A stretch of 64,000 nt of DNA from Plazaster borealis. Taxonomy: Eukaryota > Echinodermata > Asteroidea > Forcipulatida > Labidiasteridae. Under the pieces are notes generated by a model. The model ran no database searches. It was not told the DNA's origin and saw only the letters and a program-made list of their open reading frames with translations. The DNA is taken from assembly GCA_021014325.1 (NCBI GenBank), contig CM037476.1, forward strand, positions 21,798,827-21,862,826. The letters are read 5' to 3'. The translations under genes were made by a program, and so were the position numbers. Below are positions 22,350-33,100 of this stretch, piece by piece; positions within the stretch are counted from its first letter, which is position 1, and each line of letters begins with the position of its first letter.

Positions 22350-23060
22350 TATTGTAAAGTAATTCCGTGCGAGGCATAATGTGACGTAATAATTAAGTGA
22401 TCCGACTAAATGAGCAATAGCCTACTGTATAGTTTACAACAGTCTGGGAAATCGTATTACACCCAGGTTAAGAAGCTTTGCTCACATCATTATCAAGCCT
22501 ATACCCCTCAGAGGGGCTAGAGAAGTTTATCCCCCATAAAAGGTGGAATATGCTTTCTCTTTTCCCTCTCTGTCTGTATAATTAATGATTGGTTGTTTGC
22601 TGATCAGCAGGATTGCCGTGAAGCCCCGCCCATTATAGCCTTCAAGATCACAAACCTGACCTAAAATACACAGACTATATTGCTCACCTGTATTGCCCAA
22701 GCTATTTTCGATGTCCGCAAGCCACCCTAGCTAGGTTGATTGATGTCTGTTTATATATCATGGCCACAAATCCAGTTGCAGTTAACTGACATTCCTTTAG
22801 GGGGCTATATCATGTACACGATCCCATGACTCTGTGCACTGAGTAATGCTAATGTGTACAAAACCAATTGAGAGTGCTGAACTGCTAAATTTGTAATGAG
22901 GTTTACAAGGTGACCCTTAACCCCTATGATAATGAGCTTCTGCAGTGTGTTTATTCATGGAGATATTTAGCCTCCATGGTTTATAAAAGGTGTGATGGGG
23001 TGAATTTTTTTTAATTTCCTGGGCGGAATTATGAAGAAGAAAAAAAAGGCACAAGATTAC
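22350..23060 (-). repeat. dispersed repeat, inverted partner of 2240-2830
   Basis: Reverse complement of the 2.2-2.8-kb copy over several hundred bases, including ATACCCCTCAGAGGGG and GCTTTCTCTTTTCCCTCTC. Confidence 0.7.
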
Positions 23061-23490
23061 AAAAAAACGGTACAGACTGTGTAACTAGCTTTTTTTCCGG
23101 AGAGTTTGCAACTTGTTATTTTCTCATATATTTCAGGCGAACCATAGAGGAAAGCAGCGGTACCAACCACCCACCTGTCACCTAACCTATCACCTATAGC
23201 CACCTAATCATCTAATGACCAACTCCAACACGTTTAACTGTAATTGCCACCTCTACTTTGCCAGTCAACCGTCAACAACTAATCATCTGGATACAACAAT
23301 CGGAACTCAAATATCAGTTTCAAAGTTTATTCGTCACAGTAAACTTTGCCTGGTGGCCAGATCAAGAGCAATGAAAGAAAAGTTTGAACAGTTATTTTTG
23401 GTGCGTCTCATTGCTGAGCATAATATTTCTGAATTTAAACAGCGACGACCTGTAGCATTACAGGCTATTATGGTTAGAAAGATATTTTTT
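23061..23490. other. intergenic, no feature recognised
   Basis: CACCTA-rich stretch at 23165-23220. A 94-codon frame starts at 23215 but shows no domain. Confidence 0.4.
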
Positions 23491-23690
23491 TTAAAGTAGA
23501 ATACAATGATCCACATATGCCTCGAAATTGCGTGGTTTTCCTTTTACATCGAGTGAACTAATACGGCACGCCATTTTGTAGAGCCAAATGTTTGACTCCA
23601 CAAAATGGCCGCGGACCGTATAGTTCGCAAAGTAAAAGGAAAACCACGCAATTTCGAGGCATATGGGTTATCATTGTATTCTACTTTTAA
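23491..23690. mobile_element. foldback element of 192 bp between TTAA sites
   Basis: AGTAGAATACAATGATCC and CCTCGAAATTGCGTGGTTTT on the left are mirrored on the right (AAAACCACGCAATTTCGAGG, TATCATTGTATTCTACT). Arms are about 80 bp with a loop of roughly 30 bp. TTAA at 23491-23494 and 23687-23690 flank it. Confidence 0.8.
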
Positions 23691-23706
23691 AACATCTGGC
23701 CAGAAG

Positions 23707-23844
23707 TCTTTTTCAGGCATCTGAAAGCACACAAATTTGTGCAACAAGGGTGTTTTTTCTTTATGATTATTTTATGCATGTTGGGATACACCAAGTGAGA
23801 ATACATGGTCTTTGACAATTACCAAACGTATCCAGTGCCTTTAA
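23707..23844 (-). mobile_element. TTAA MITE, 3' fragment
   Basis: ATCTGAAAGCACACAAATTT to CCAAACGTATCCAGTGCCT and TTAA. The other half is missing. Confidence 0.75.
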
Positions 23845-24380
23845 TATATACTTTCATCCTGTTTCCAAAGTCTCAAGGTATATAGGCCTTATCAGTCATT
23901 TGAAGAAAAACAAAATGAAGCTGCAGCCTACAAAAAAAACCCCGTTAATTTGTTTGTGGACTTGGTAGACATCCTAAAACTTTTAATTGGACTTTTAATT
24001 GTGCTAGTGACTCAAGTTATGTAAACCCATTCACGGGCGAAAACTCCATTCACTCACTCAAGGAGTGTCCGAGTTTTCAATTGGTGGCCAAAGTCGGAAC
24101 TAACTTGAGTTGAGCTTTCCCAGAGACCAGCCTGTAGGTCCCGTGACCAAATTCTGGGAACAAAGGTTTGAAAGTGTTTTTGTGTTCCCTGATGAATACC
24201 AAACAATTTTGACTTGGGCTGCCCCCTTGAAAATGTCAGGCATTTCCGGGAGGGGTCAACAAAGGTCACACAGGGGTCAACATTCAAATATGTTCCAATC
24301 GTGTCGATATGCATATCAAATTACTCGTCTAGTCATGAGGATTCCAAAAATGTATAGTTTGTTATACCTACGACCTTAAT
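23845..24380. other. intergenic, no feature recognised
   Basis: Overlapping short open frames on both strands at 24054-24379 show no domain. I call nothing. Confidence 0.4.
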
Positions 24381-24822
24381 TGAAGGCGCTATGGTCTAAA
24401 ACGTTGAAAGGTCAATGCACTTTGATTTCACCAACACAGTTAACATTGTCCGATTCTAATAATTAAGTGTCTAGTAATATGTTTCCTGGCATGGCAAATT
24501 CAACTAAGAAATTTTCAAAAGTAAAAGTGGTTGCCATAACCTTCAAAATTTAAAAATGGCTGCTAAAAGGTTTATCCCAGGTAGCAAGCCCATATGGGGG
24601 CCTATGGGAAATATCTGGGCCATAATGGGCCGGGCCAACCCATATGGGGCCCTGGGGCCCTTATGGGTGTGGATTAAATGAAGGCGCTATGGTCTAAAAC
24701 GTCAAAAGGTCAACGCACTTTTGACTGGTGGTCAAATTCACCAACACAGTCAACATTGTCCGATTCTAATGATTTTAGTGTCTAATAATATGTTTTCTGA
24801 CATGGCAAATTCAATATAGAAG
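24381..24822 (+). repeat. direct duplication of a 140-bp segment, spacing 300 bp
   Basis: GAAGGCGCTATGGTCTAAAA through ACATTGTCCGATTCTAAT to CATGGCAAATTCAA occurs at 24381-24510 and 24681-24822. Between them CCATATGGGGCC words repeat. Confidence 0.75.
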
Positions 24823-24836
24823 TATAGCCCCCCCAT

Positions 24837-24894
24837 ATGGGCTTGCTTCCTGGGATAAACCTTTGCAAAGGTTTATCCCAGGAAGCAAGCCCAT
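24837..24894. repeat. 58-bp perfect palindrome
   Basis: The left half starts ATGGGCTTGCTTCCTGGG and the centre is CTTTGCAAAG. Every base pairs symmetrically about 24865/24866, with no spacer. A single-arm copy (TTTATCCCAGGTAGCAAGCC) lies at 24571-24591. Confidence 0.95.
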
Positions 24895-25829
24895 CTGCTC
24901 AAAGCTTTGAGCAGTCATTTTGAAATGTTGATGGTTATGGCAAACTGATGGACTGCATTTGCGTTGGTGCGCTTAGGGAATCATGGCTCCCATTATCAGC
25001 GACATAAAATAATTTGTGATGTGGTAAATGGATAACATAATCTTATAGGCTTAGTTGGAGATCAACGTTATTATTATTATTATTATCATTATTTATTCAG
25101 CCATTTCAACAATGCATGACAATACAAAAATACTTCCAGATGGGCTAGGAGAAACAAATGCAAAATAATTACTGTGGTCCGTAGACCTGCCTCCCACATT
25201 CTGGTCGTAAAACAAGTAATAAAATGAGTAATAAAAAAAATGGTCCAGTAATCCATCCTTTCATACTATATACATCCTTTGTCCTCACCACTTTACTTCT
25301 ATTGGTTCATAGCCACCAATTGTTTCTGAAATAGAAACTCTGATTGGCTATAATTTTCCCGCTTCTTTCTGGATCCTTCCCTTAATCCCTTTCCCCTCTC
25401 TTTTTCTATAAATGGATATGTATTTGTTTGTACTTGTTTTATGCCTCTGAAGAAGGTCCGGTCTGGATCGAAAGCTAAGGCCACCTACAAGAAGATAGGA
25501 AAGCTAACTATAAATAAAAACATGTCTGTGTACATCAAAGGTTGACAACTAAAAAATAACATAAAAAGCATGGAATATGTTAAAGTAAAACCAGTTTTAA
25601 GAGTGTAAATTTGAGAAAGTTTGCGAGTATGTAAAAAAACAAAAAAAACAAAAAAAAACAACAACAGAAAAATGCTTTAACACTAAATGTAATATGAATG
25701 TAATAATGTAAATGAATATTCAAGTAGAATGCAAACTGATAAACAAATGACCAAATCTATAAAGATAAATAAATTAATACATAAAAAATATGTTAATAAA
25801 TAATTAAATAAACAAATGAGTAGATAAAT
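24895..25829. other. intergenic; TTA microsatellite and a retroelement-like tail
   Basis: TTA units are at 25070-25090. CCTCTGAAGAAGGTCCGGTC followed by TCGAAAGCTAAGG at 25445-25490 resembles Penelope-type 3' tails. No gene. Confidence 0.45.
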
Positions 25830-25898
25830 AAATAAATGAAAAAAAACAAATAATAAAAATAAATAAATAAATAAATAAATGAAAAAATAAATAAACAG

Positions 25899-25933
<35 letters not shown>

Positions 25934-25965
25934 AAAATAAATAAATAAATAAATAAACTCTTGAA
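25830..25965. repeat. AAAT microsatellite
   Basis: Nearly continuous AAAT/AATA units with a few interruptions. The long minus-strand open frames here are only its translation. Confidence 0.9.
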
Positions 25966-26336
25966 ATATACATGTAGATGACAAAATAAATGAATGAACT
26001 AATTAAGTTATAAGTAAATTGTTGAATTGAACATAGTTGTTATGAAACTGTAAAAGGATAAAACAATAGACCAATTAAGAAATATGAGCTGTAGCTACAC
26101 TATCTTCATGCTTCAGAGCTTTTAAAAAGGATGGCAGAGGATGACCTATCCCTCTAGCTTGCGACCGGGGCGCGAATTTTTTTTCCCAAACTTTTTTTAA
26201 ATTTACCTTTTTTATATAATTTATTTCTTTCCAACATCCGCATTCCGATCGAAAAAAAAAATCAAAATCATTAACAAAAAAAGGTCATCATAGCAATGTC
26301 GTTTGGGAAAAATAAATTCGCGACCGGGGCAGGAGC
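25966..26336. other. intergenic; GCGACCGGGGC direct repeats
   Basis: GCGACCGGGGC occurs at 26161 and 26320 next to mirrored GCGAATTTTTTTTCCCAAAC and GTTTGGGAAAAATAAATTCGC blocks, suggesting a small foldback. No gene. Confidence 0.4.
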
Positions 26337-26568
26337 AGGCGTGGATCCAGGGGGGGGGGGAGGCGTGGGGGGCGCACGCCCCCCCCCCTTTTGCCAGGAA
26401 AAAAAAAAAAAAGGAGAGAAAAAAAAATCAGAAGTCATATACTCATTAGTGCATTGGCAATTTCGCAGTGCAGAAAAATAAAATGTTGTCTGGGGATGGC
26501 GCGGTCTTTCATTCTGAAAAAAAATCACGCCCCCCCCCCGTTTGGAAAATCCTGGATCCGCCCCTGAG
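26337..26568. mobile_element. short TIR element CAGGCGTGGATCCAGG
   Basis: The left end CAGGCGTGGATCCAGG mirrors the right end CCTGGATCCGCCCCTG with two mismatches. Internal poly-G, poly-C and poly-A runs. AGGAG abuts both ends as a possible target duplication. Confidence 0.65.
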
Positions 26569-26689
26569 GAGTAAAACCATGCTCCCCCGGGACATGCATT
26601 AATTAGCACAACTTCCTCCATCATTACAGGCACAGCTAGCGCAGCTCTCCGGTGTAATGCATGCAATGGAGGTTTGGGCGATGTTGTGG

Positions 26690-26887
26690 GAAGGGAGGTA
26701 GGGGTGGGAAGGTGAGGGGGGAGTGCTGTGACACTCAACAAAACGACGAAGACATTCCGTGACGATCGATGATGATCAATCAGGGGAGGTAGGGGTGGGA
26801 AGGTGAGATGCGGGGGGGGGGTGGTTGTGACATATACAAATAAATACGAAGTGACATTGTACGTGACGATCGATGATGATCAATCAG
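26690..26887 (+). repeat. tandem duplication of about 95-105 bp
   Basis: Each unit starts GGGAGGTAGGGGTGGGAAGG and ends GTGACGATCGATGATGATCA. The middles differ. Confidence 0.75.
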
Positions 26888-27246
26888 TAGGTCTCAGCGG
26901 TCGGGGGCGGCAAATGCCCTCTCCAAGATGCTTTCTTTTCCCCCTCCCCGCCCCCCCCCCCGAGTTCCCACCTGAAATTTTTCCACTGATGGCCGAAATT
27001 GAATTTAACCCCGAAATGCACCAACATTAATGCACTGACGCGTTACCCCAGCTCAAAATAACGGTGATAAGTCCTTTGTGGTAATAAGTCAATGAGTTTT
27101 CATCAGTACAAACTTACAAGAATTATGATTTTTTTTCCACTTAAAACAAGTCTCCTTTTTGTTCAGACTACAGGCGTTAGAGCATGGGTTTAGAGAGGGG
27201 TGTATATATACATTAGCCTATCAGTCACTATATAGTTTGTTTCCAT
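26888..27246. other. intergenic, no feature recognised
   Basis: C-rich run near 26937-26962; nothing else. Confidence 0.4.
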
Positions 27247-27740
27247 CGGACGTGCAGTGGCGTAACTAGACATTTTCATTTGGGGGGGGGGGCAAGTGGG
27301 GGCAAAGATTAAATTTGGGGGGGCCAAAGAAGTGCAAGATTATCATTAAATATGTTAACTGATAGTTGATACACACCAGCTGATACACACCAATGCAGTT
27401 CTAAAACAGTCTAGTTTGCAGGTAACAAAAGATTGCAAAAACAACCAAATCTTAGAGAACTTGTCATTTTTATAAGATAAAACTTTTCGACTGTATACAA
27501 GGATTAAACTACCATCAGTGATTACCAAGTATCAATTTAGAGTTGCACACGGTATTCTCAAATTAGGCTCTGTGAGTACTAATTAAATTATTGTTTTTAT
27601 GCTTTATTTCAGTGTAAAGACCCAAAGTATAATAATTGTGACAAGTGTATAAGCCATTAAAAAAAATCAAAATACAGGATTGAAATTGTGGGTGTAATTA
27701 TAATAATCACATTTGTGTGCTTGTCAGGGCACTTGTGCTG

Positions 27741-27914
27741 CTAGCGCTCCCAGTATATATTACTAACAGATACATCTTCTTCGAAATTCTCCTCGGCGGA
27801 ATTCTCGGATGCAGAGTCCATGCAATACTCTGATGGTACCACATAAGAATCAGAATCTTCTGTATTTTCCCGTCTGTGCCTCTTAGGTGTTGGAGCACGA
27901 GGCAAAGACGGGCG
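27741..27914 (-). pseudogene. possible terminal exon or coding remnant with acidic tail
   Basis: On the minus strand a frame after CATATCAAAG (acceptor-like) reads about 57 codons ending TAG at 27741. It is Arg/Lys-rich first (TPKRHRREN), then Ser/Glu/Asp-rich (SASENSAEENFEEDVS). The composition looks coding, but no upstream exon was found and it lies in a hAT-like element. It could be a transposase remnant or captured host exon; chance is possible. Confidence 0.3.
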
Positions 27915-28031
27915 CTTTGATATGGAGAAGAAAATGGTCTAAGCTACCTTTTTCGCTGGCGATTTTGCTGTTTAAATCTCCCTGTTGTGCATCTGAGTAC
28001 AATGTGTTTACGGATCTATTGGTCTGCGTTC

Positions 28032-28163
28032 AGGGCCCAATTTCATGGCTCTGCTTACCGTGGAATTCTGCGCTTACGCCCAGCTGCGTCCCATATAAAT
28101 ACACACGTTACAATGCGCGTCAGCGCAGAATTATTTGGTAATAGTGCCATGAAATTGGGCCCA
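28032..28163. repeat. GGGCCCAATTTCATGGC inverted repeat
   Basis: GGGCCCAATTTCATGGC at the left and GCCATGAAATTGGGCCC at the right are exact mirrors. Inner parts (GGAATTCTGCGCTTACG, CAGCGCAGAATTATT) also pair. Related copies lie at about 32019, 33650, 46750 and 62949. Confidence 0.8.
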
Positions 28164-28351
28164 GACCACCACGTATTAAACTGAACTGTGTGACTTCCTG
28201 CACTCTGTAACCGCAAAACCACAACATACATTTACCGCCAATACGATCGCGCGCACGTTTCCATGCATTTGTCGGCATGACTACTGATATGAATAAAAGT
28301 TTTACTTTTTACGGCAGCATTTTATGTAGCCTTAAACGATTTATGTATTAG

Positions 28352-29516
28352 GCCTAAAAAAACAAACTTTTTATTGCCCTTTTGGCTAAAAAATCGGGAG
28401 GGTCGGTCGGTCGCTTTTTTTTAATTTTTTTTTTTAAAGAATACGTTAGAGGAGGAAAAAACACAGTAGATATACACACAACTTTATGTTTTCAACCATT
28501 TTAATGTTCTCAAAGTAGTATACATTCATATGGTGAATACAAAACAAAAATAAACTTTTAAAAACTTGATGTATGAATAAATAAAATAATAATATAAATA
28601 TGAAGTTGTTTCTCAACATCAGGCCTGTGAGTGGACCATTAAAAAAAAAGCGGAAAAATACATCCATGTACTGTAACAATGATGGGAGTGGAGCTCCGCC
28701 ACGCCGAAACTCTTGATAGATGCCGCTCTAAACACTAACGTTCAATCGGAAGAGACATTGACGCGTGCGATGAAAACTGCCACGCAAGGAAAAGGTTTTA
28801 AAAACTTTAAAAACGGACCAAGACGGAAAGAAATCTTACATTATTCTGTAAAATAATCATTTTTGTTCAGCCAGGGTATCCATCACGCACTTGTGTTGCA
28901 CCATGGAGGAATGGTTGCACCGACATCTTGATCATGATGTTCGAAAACATGACGCGTTCAATACCACGCCGAGCCGTGCTTAAAAGTGCGTGTACATGGA
29001 TATACATGTACATGTACATGGATATGTACATGTACATGCAATGCCAACGATCACACAGCGCCCTCTATTGGCAAGGAGTTGCAACACAAGTGCGTGATGG
29101 ATACCCGCCCATTCACGTTGCGCACTGCATGCCAGCATGGAGCAAGGACATAGGATTTACGGACTTCGTGTCGTGTGTGTGCTGTATGATGTATGTAGCA
29201 GGCCGACCGGGAAAATTCGTCACGTCTTTTTATCTCACATTTTAAAAAGGCGGAAATAAAAAATCGGCACGGTCAATGAGAAAGCGGAGATTTCACAGGC
29301 CTGCAACATAAAACAATACAATTTTGCAAAAGAAAAATAAAAACATCGAAGTTTCTATCTTAAATGTCGTTTACTGGGAATCAAAGTATAAAATACTTCA
29401 AACAAAATCAAAAAATCGCCATTTAAAAAAAAATAAATAAAAAAAAACGCGACCGTGGATTTCAGATTTTTTGGGTCGGTCGGAAAAGGGCAATAAAAAC
29501 CTTTTTTTTTAGGCCT
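28352..29516. mobile_element. nested TIR element GGCCTAAAAAAA
   Basis: Left end GGCCTAAAAAAACAAAC and TTTTTATTGCCCTTTTGG mirror the right end. GGTCGGTCGG subterminal words are also inverted. TTA abuts both ends, as in PIF/Harbinger duplications. It sits wholly inside the hAT-like element. Confidence 0.65.
28874..29106. repeat. 233-bp element with 27-bp perfect inverted ends
   Basis: GGGTATCCATCACGCACTTG (first 20 of 27 bases) at 28874-28900 is the exact reverse complement of 29080-29106. ACATGTACATG palindromes fill the middle at 28990-29040. It is the third level of nesting here. Confidence 0.85.
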
Positions 29517-29777
29517 TATAAGAATACACTTTTCTGTGATTTCATATGGGGGGGGCAAGAGGGGGGGGGCAAGGGTTCTGAGCGGGGGGCGCTGGCCCCC
29601 CCTGCCCCCCTCTGGTGACGCCACTGCGGACGTGCATTGTGCACCCGTACATATTGTGAAAAAGAAAACAAATTGAAGATCCTTTGTAATTATTTTATTG
29701 ACACGATACAATTTCGAAGCTATATCTGATAAAAAAAGTGAAGAAAAAAAATATATAAGCCGAAAAAGACAGCTAAT

Positions 29778-29849
29778 TGACCCAGACGTGATTTGAACAC
29801 GCAGCCTTCTGATCTGGAGTCAGACGCGCTACCGTTGCGCCACTGAGTC
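29778..29849 (-). tRNA. tRNA-Trp (CCA)
   Basis: 72 nt. The acceptor stem GACTCAG pairs with CTGGGTC (one G-U), followed by discriminator A. Internal A box (TGGCGCAACGG) and B box (GTTCAAATC) are canonical, and the anticodon loop CTCCAGA gives CCA. The body is nearly identical to other animal tRNA-Trp genes. A T5 run about 10 nt downstream on the minus strand would end Pol III transcription. It appears functional, unlike the tRNA-like SINE heads elsewhere in the window. Confidence 0.95.
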
Positions 29850-30135
29850 ATGCTTGTAAGAAAGGAACTTGCAAAATATATATAGCTAATTCTAATAAAA
29901 TGTTGCCTTAGATAGTAGGTTAATTTTAATTTAAAATTATTTATAGTTATTTGAGCTACCATTTATACTGAATAGACAAACATATGAATTTTTCTCGGCG
30001 ACAAATTTAGACTAAACATAATTAATGTACGGTTTTCACACGAATTAGAGAAGACGTAGAATTGACCCGGAAGTACATTCAAGGGCTAATTTGACCTCAG
30101 GGAGGGAAACCCGGCACATGGTCTTTTCGACTGCC
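29850..30135 (+). promoter_or_regulatory. RPL13A upstream region with TOP-like start
   Basis: CTTTTC at 30123-30128, 8 nt before the ATG, resembles the 5' terminal oligopyrimidine start of ribosomal protein mRNAs, which links translation to TOR signalling. No TATA box. The tRNA-Trp gene lies divergently 270 bp away. Confidence 0.45.
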
Positions 30136-33100
30136 ATGTCAAGCTTTCACAAGGTCTGTATCGTCGAGTGCCGTAAACTATCCATTTTTACTCAATTGTC
30201 TCAGATCACAATTTTTAACTGTAGTTCATATTGATTACGTTTTATCTAGTATTTTATATTATTGCATATTTTGTTGTGATGTGTTTTACAAATTGACTAA
30301 AACGACCGTTGTAAGATGGGATTTTGTGATCGGAAATTCGTGAATGTGAAAATATCCAGCTGAGGGCGCTCTACTCTGTGTAATGCAATGGTGTAATTTT
30401 TTTATAGGCCGACCTAATTTTGTTCAGCGTGTCGTCAACAAACATACAAGTGTAGCTATTTTTTAGTATTATTAATTATCAGAAGTAAACTTTTAGTGTA
30501 CTGTATAGCCTTGCCCCATATAGCTCTTTCTACATCGTCAGATCGTATGTCTTTTTCTTGGCCCAATGGCATGCCGAATGGCAATGCAATAGATTCTTTG
30601 CATGTGGTTTTCAACAATGTTCAACCGGCTTCGTTCCTTGATCATGAAACTTACTGGGTGGAATGCTACCATGGCTACTGTACTGATTAGTGATTGCCCT
30701 GCTGCTGGAATTTGTTGGGAAAAATCACAAATATTTTGCGAAGTCAAATGCTTTTGAGAGTGGATTTTTGTCATGTTTGTACAACGTAATTTCAACTTGC
30801 TCTTTGCTTGAGAAGTCGTACACACATTCTCAAGCGAACGAAACGATGTCAATAGTCATTAAACGCAGATCACATGCTTTCCCGGTTGATCTGCGTTTAA
30901 TGACTTTTGACATAATTTTTTATTGAGTGTGGTGGAGAGAGAGCTCTGACTGTCTGTCTGTGATGATAAAATGACCACGCTTATTCGAGGCATTTCAAAT
31001 GCAATGAGAATATATCTCACATGCACTACCATCTGAGACAAAATGCAAAAGACGTCGGCTCTGTGGAACAGGCATGATATTCTTCTAGTTGCGATAATCG
31101 TAACCCTCCATCCGACAGTCGCAGACCGGAGGGTTACAACGAAGTCGATGCAGTACTCGTATTACATGTGAATTTCAACCATTTTTGTCAGACTATTGAC
31201 CAGATTTGCCCAATTTTTACCACTTTCAAAACCATGACAAAAAAGTGGTACAAAACAAGAGTGAAGCAAACTGGTTTTTCCATAATTGTTATTATTATTT
31301 ATTTGGCCATTGATATATAAGAAAACAACATAAAGCATTCAAAATAAGATTGTTATGCAAGGAAATAAGCATATTGAAAGCATTCTCATTGGGTCAAAAG
31401 TATGTTCATTTGCCCCCATGCCCCTTGGTCATTGCAAGGTACCCCTTGAAATGTTCCAGTAGAAAATTTGTTTTTTTCTCTTGCGAATAGAGGTGCCCTT
31501 TATCTGTGAAAAACTGCCTCGATCTTACAAGAACAAAGTGTCGGGGACCCAATTTTATACAGCTACTTAAGAACAAAAAAAGTAGCTAAGCACAACAAAA
31601 TAATGCTTACCAGAGTAAGGTTATCAGACAAACTACCATGTCACATGTACAATTTGTGACTGGTGTTGTGCTCATTTCTGCTTTGAGCAATATTTTCTGC
31701 GCAGCACTATGAAGTCGGTCTTTGACCAGAGATAAATTTGCATCTACAGATGTGACAGTAACACAATGTGACTGACTCTAGTAAAATCCTTATTTTGACC
31801 TAATTTTCAAAAGTGATACGTTGTTATTTAGCGTGGAAAGAAGTAGTGTTCCCAATATTGTTTTAGTGGGGGTTTTTCCCCATCAGAATCTAGAGAAATG
31901 CTCTTTTGACCTCTCATGATGGCAATGACTTTCACATTTATGTTTATGAACAAAAACACTTTTACCAGAACATGAAAAATGTCTCTGCAAGTATTTTTAT
32001 AAAGTGCACTTGGCACCCAAGATAACAGCCCAGTTTCGTGACTCTGCTTACAGTCCTCACAGTAGCGAAAAAAATTCATGCTCAATGTAAGCATATTTCA
32101 TAGTTGAGCAAGGAATTGTCGCTTGTGCATGTGGGTACTTTATGTTACTGAAAGTTCTTCGTTTACACAGGCTTTAATACGCTTACTTTGTCGCTAATCT
32201 GTAAAGCAGAGGAGGGTGAGCATAGTGCAGTTTTTTTGCAGCCATCCAACCCATGAAATCGGGCCTAGGTCGACTTAAAGGCAGTGGACACTATTGGTAA
32301 TTACTCAAAATAATTGATAGCATAAAAACTTACTTGGTAATGATCAATGGAGAGCTGTTGATAGTATAAAACATTGTGAGAAACGGCTCCCTCTGAAGTA
32401 ACGTCGTTTTTGAGAAAAAAGTAATTTCTCAGTAAAATATTTGAATTCATTTCGAGACCTCGCGCATGAGGTCTCGAAATCACATCTGAAAGCACACAAC
32501 TTTGTGTGACAAGAGTGTTTTTTCTTCCATTATTATCTCACAACTTCGATGACCAATTGAGTTCAAATTTTCACAGACTTGTTATTTTGTGCATATGTTG
32601 AGATACACCAAGTGAGAAGACTGGTCTTTGACAATTACCAAAGGTGTCCAGTGTCTTTAAGCCATGGAAGCTAAGTTTGCCAAGCCAGGCCTGGATTGCC
32701 ACATAGGCCATGGCCTCTGTTACCCTGGTTTTGGCCTTGGTGCCCCTAAAAAAGTTTTCCATAAACTTATAAATTTTACAATGTAAGTGCCCTTAGCCCC
32801 TTGCCCTCTCAAAGATGAGATTTCAAGCCTTCCAAGCTGCTGCATGTTTGGAGTGACCTTTTATTAATAAAATCATTCTGAATTTCTTTCTCTGTTACAG
32901 ACATTAATTTTAGACGGGAAGGGTCACCTTCAGGGCCGCTTGGCCTCGTTGGTGGCCAAGAACCTTCTTCAAGGTGAGTTGAGCTCTTATTATTCGAGTG
33001 TGGAGCAATATCTGTCAGTGATGATAACATGACCACGCTTTTTCGAGGCATTATTGCTATGAGATTATCACTCACATGCACTACCATCTGAGACAGAAAT

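Larger units (their letters stand above)
27247..29634. mobile_element. hAT-like element, 2.37 kb, exact 8-bp target duplication
   Basis: CGGACGTG at 27247-27254 is repeated at 29627-29634. The element starts CAGTGGCGTAACTAG and ends GGTGACGCCACTG. G-rich subterminal runs are inverted at the two ends. It contains a possible coding remnant (27741-27914), a GGGCCC inverted repeat, and a second TIR element that itself holds a third. No complete transposase frame remains. Confidence 0.8.

Noticed and set aside
25683..25984. Long Tyr/Leu/Phe-rich frames resembling membrane proteins
   Set aside because: They are translations of the AAAT microsatellite.
26271..26741. 156-codon minus-strand frame, Pro-rich
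   Set aside because: It spans poly-G/poly-C and poly-A runs of a short TIR element and has no domain.
29720..29962. 80-codon minus-strand frame
   Set aside because: It runs through the tRNA-Trp gene; the tRNA explains the conserved part.
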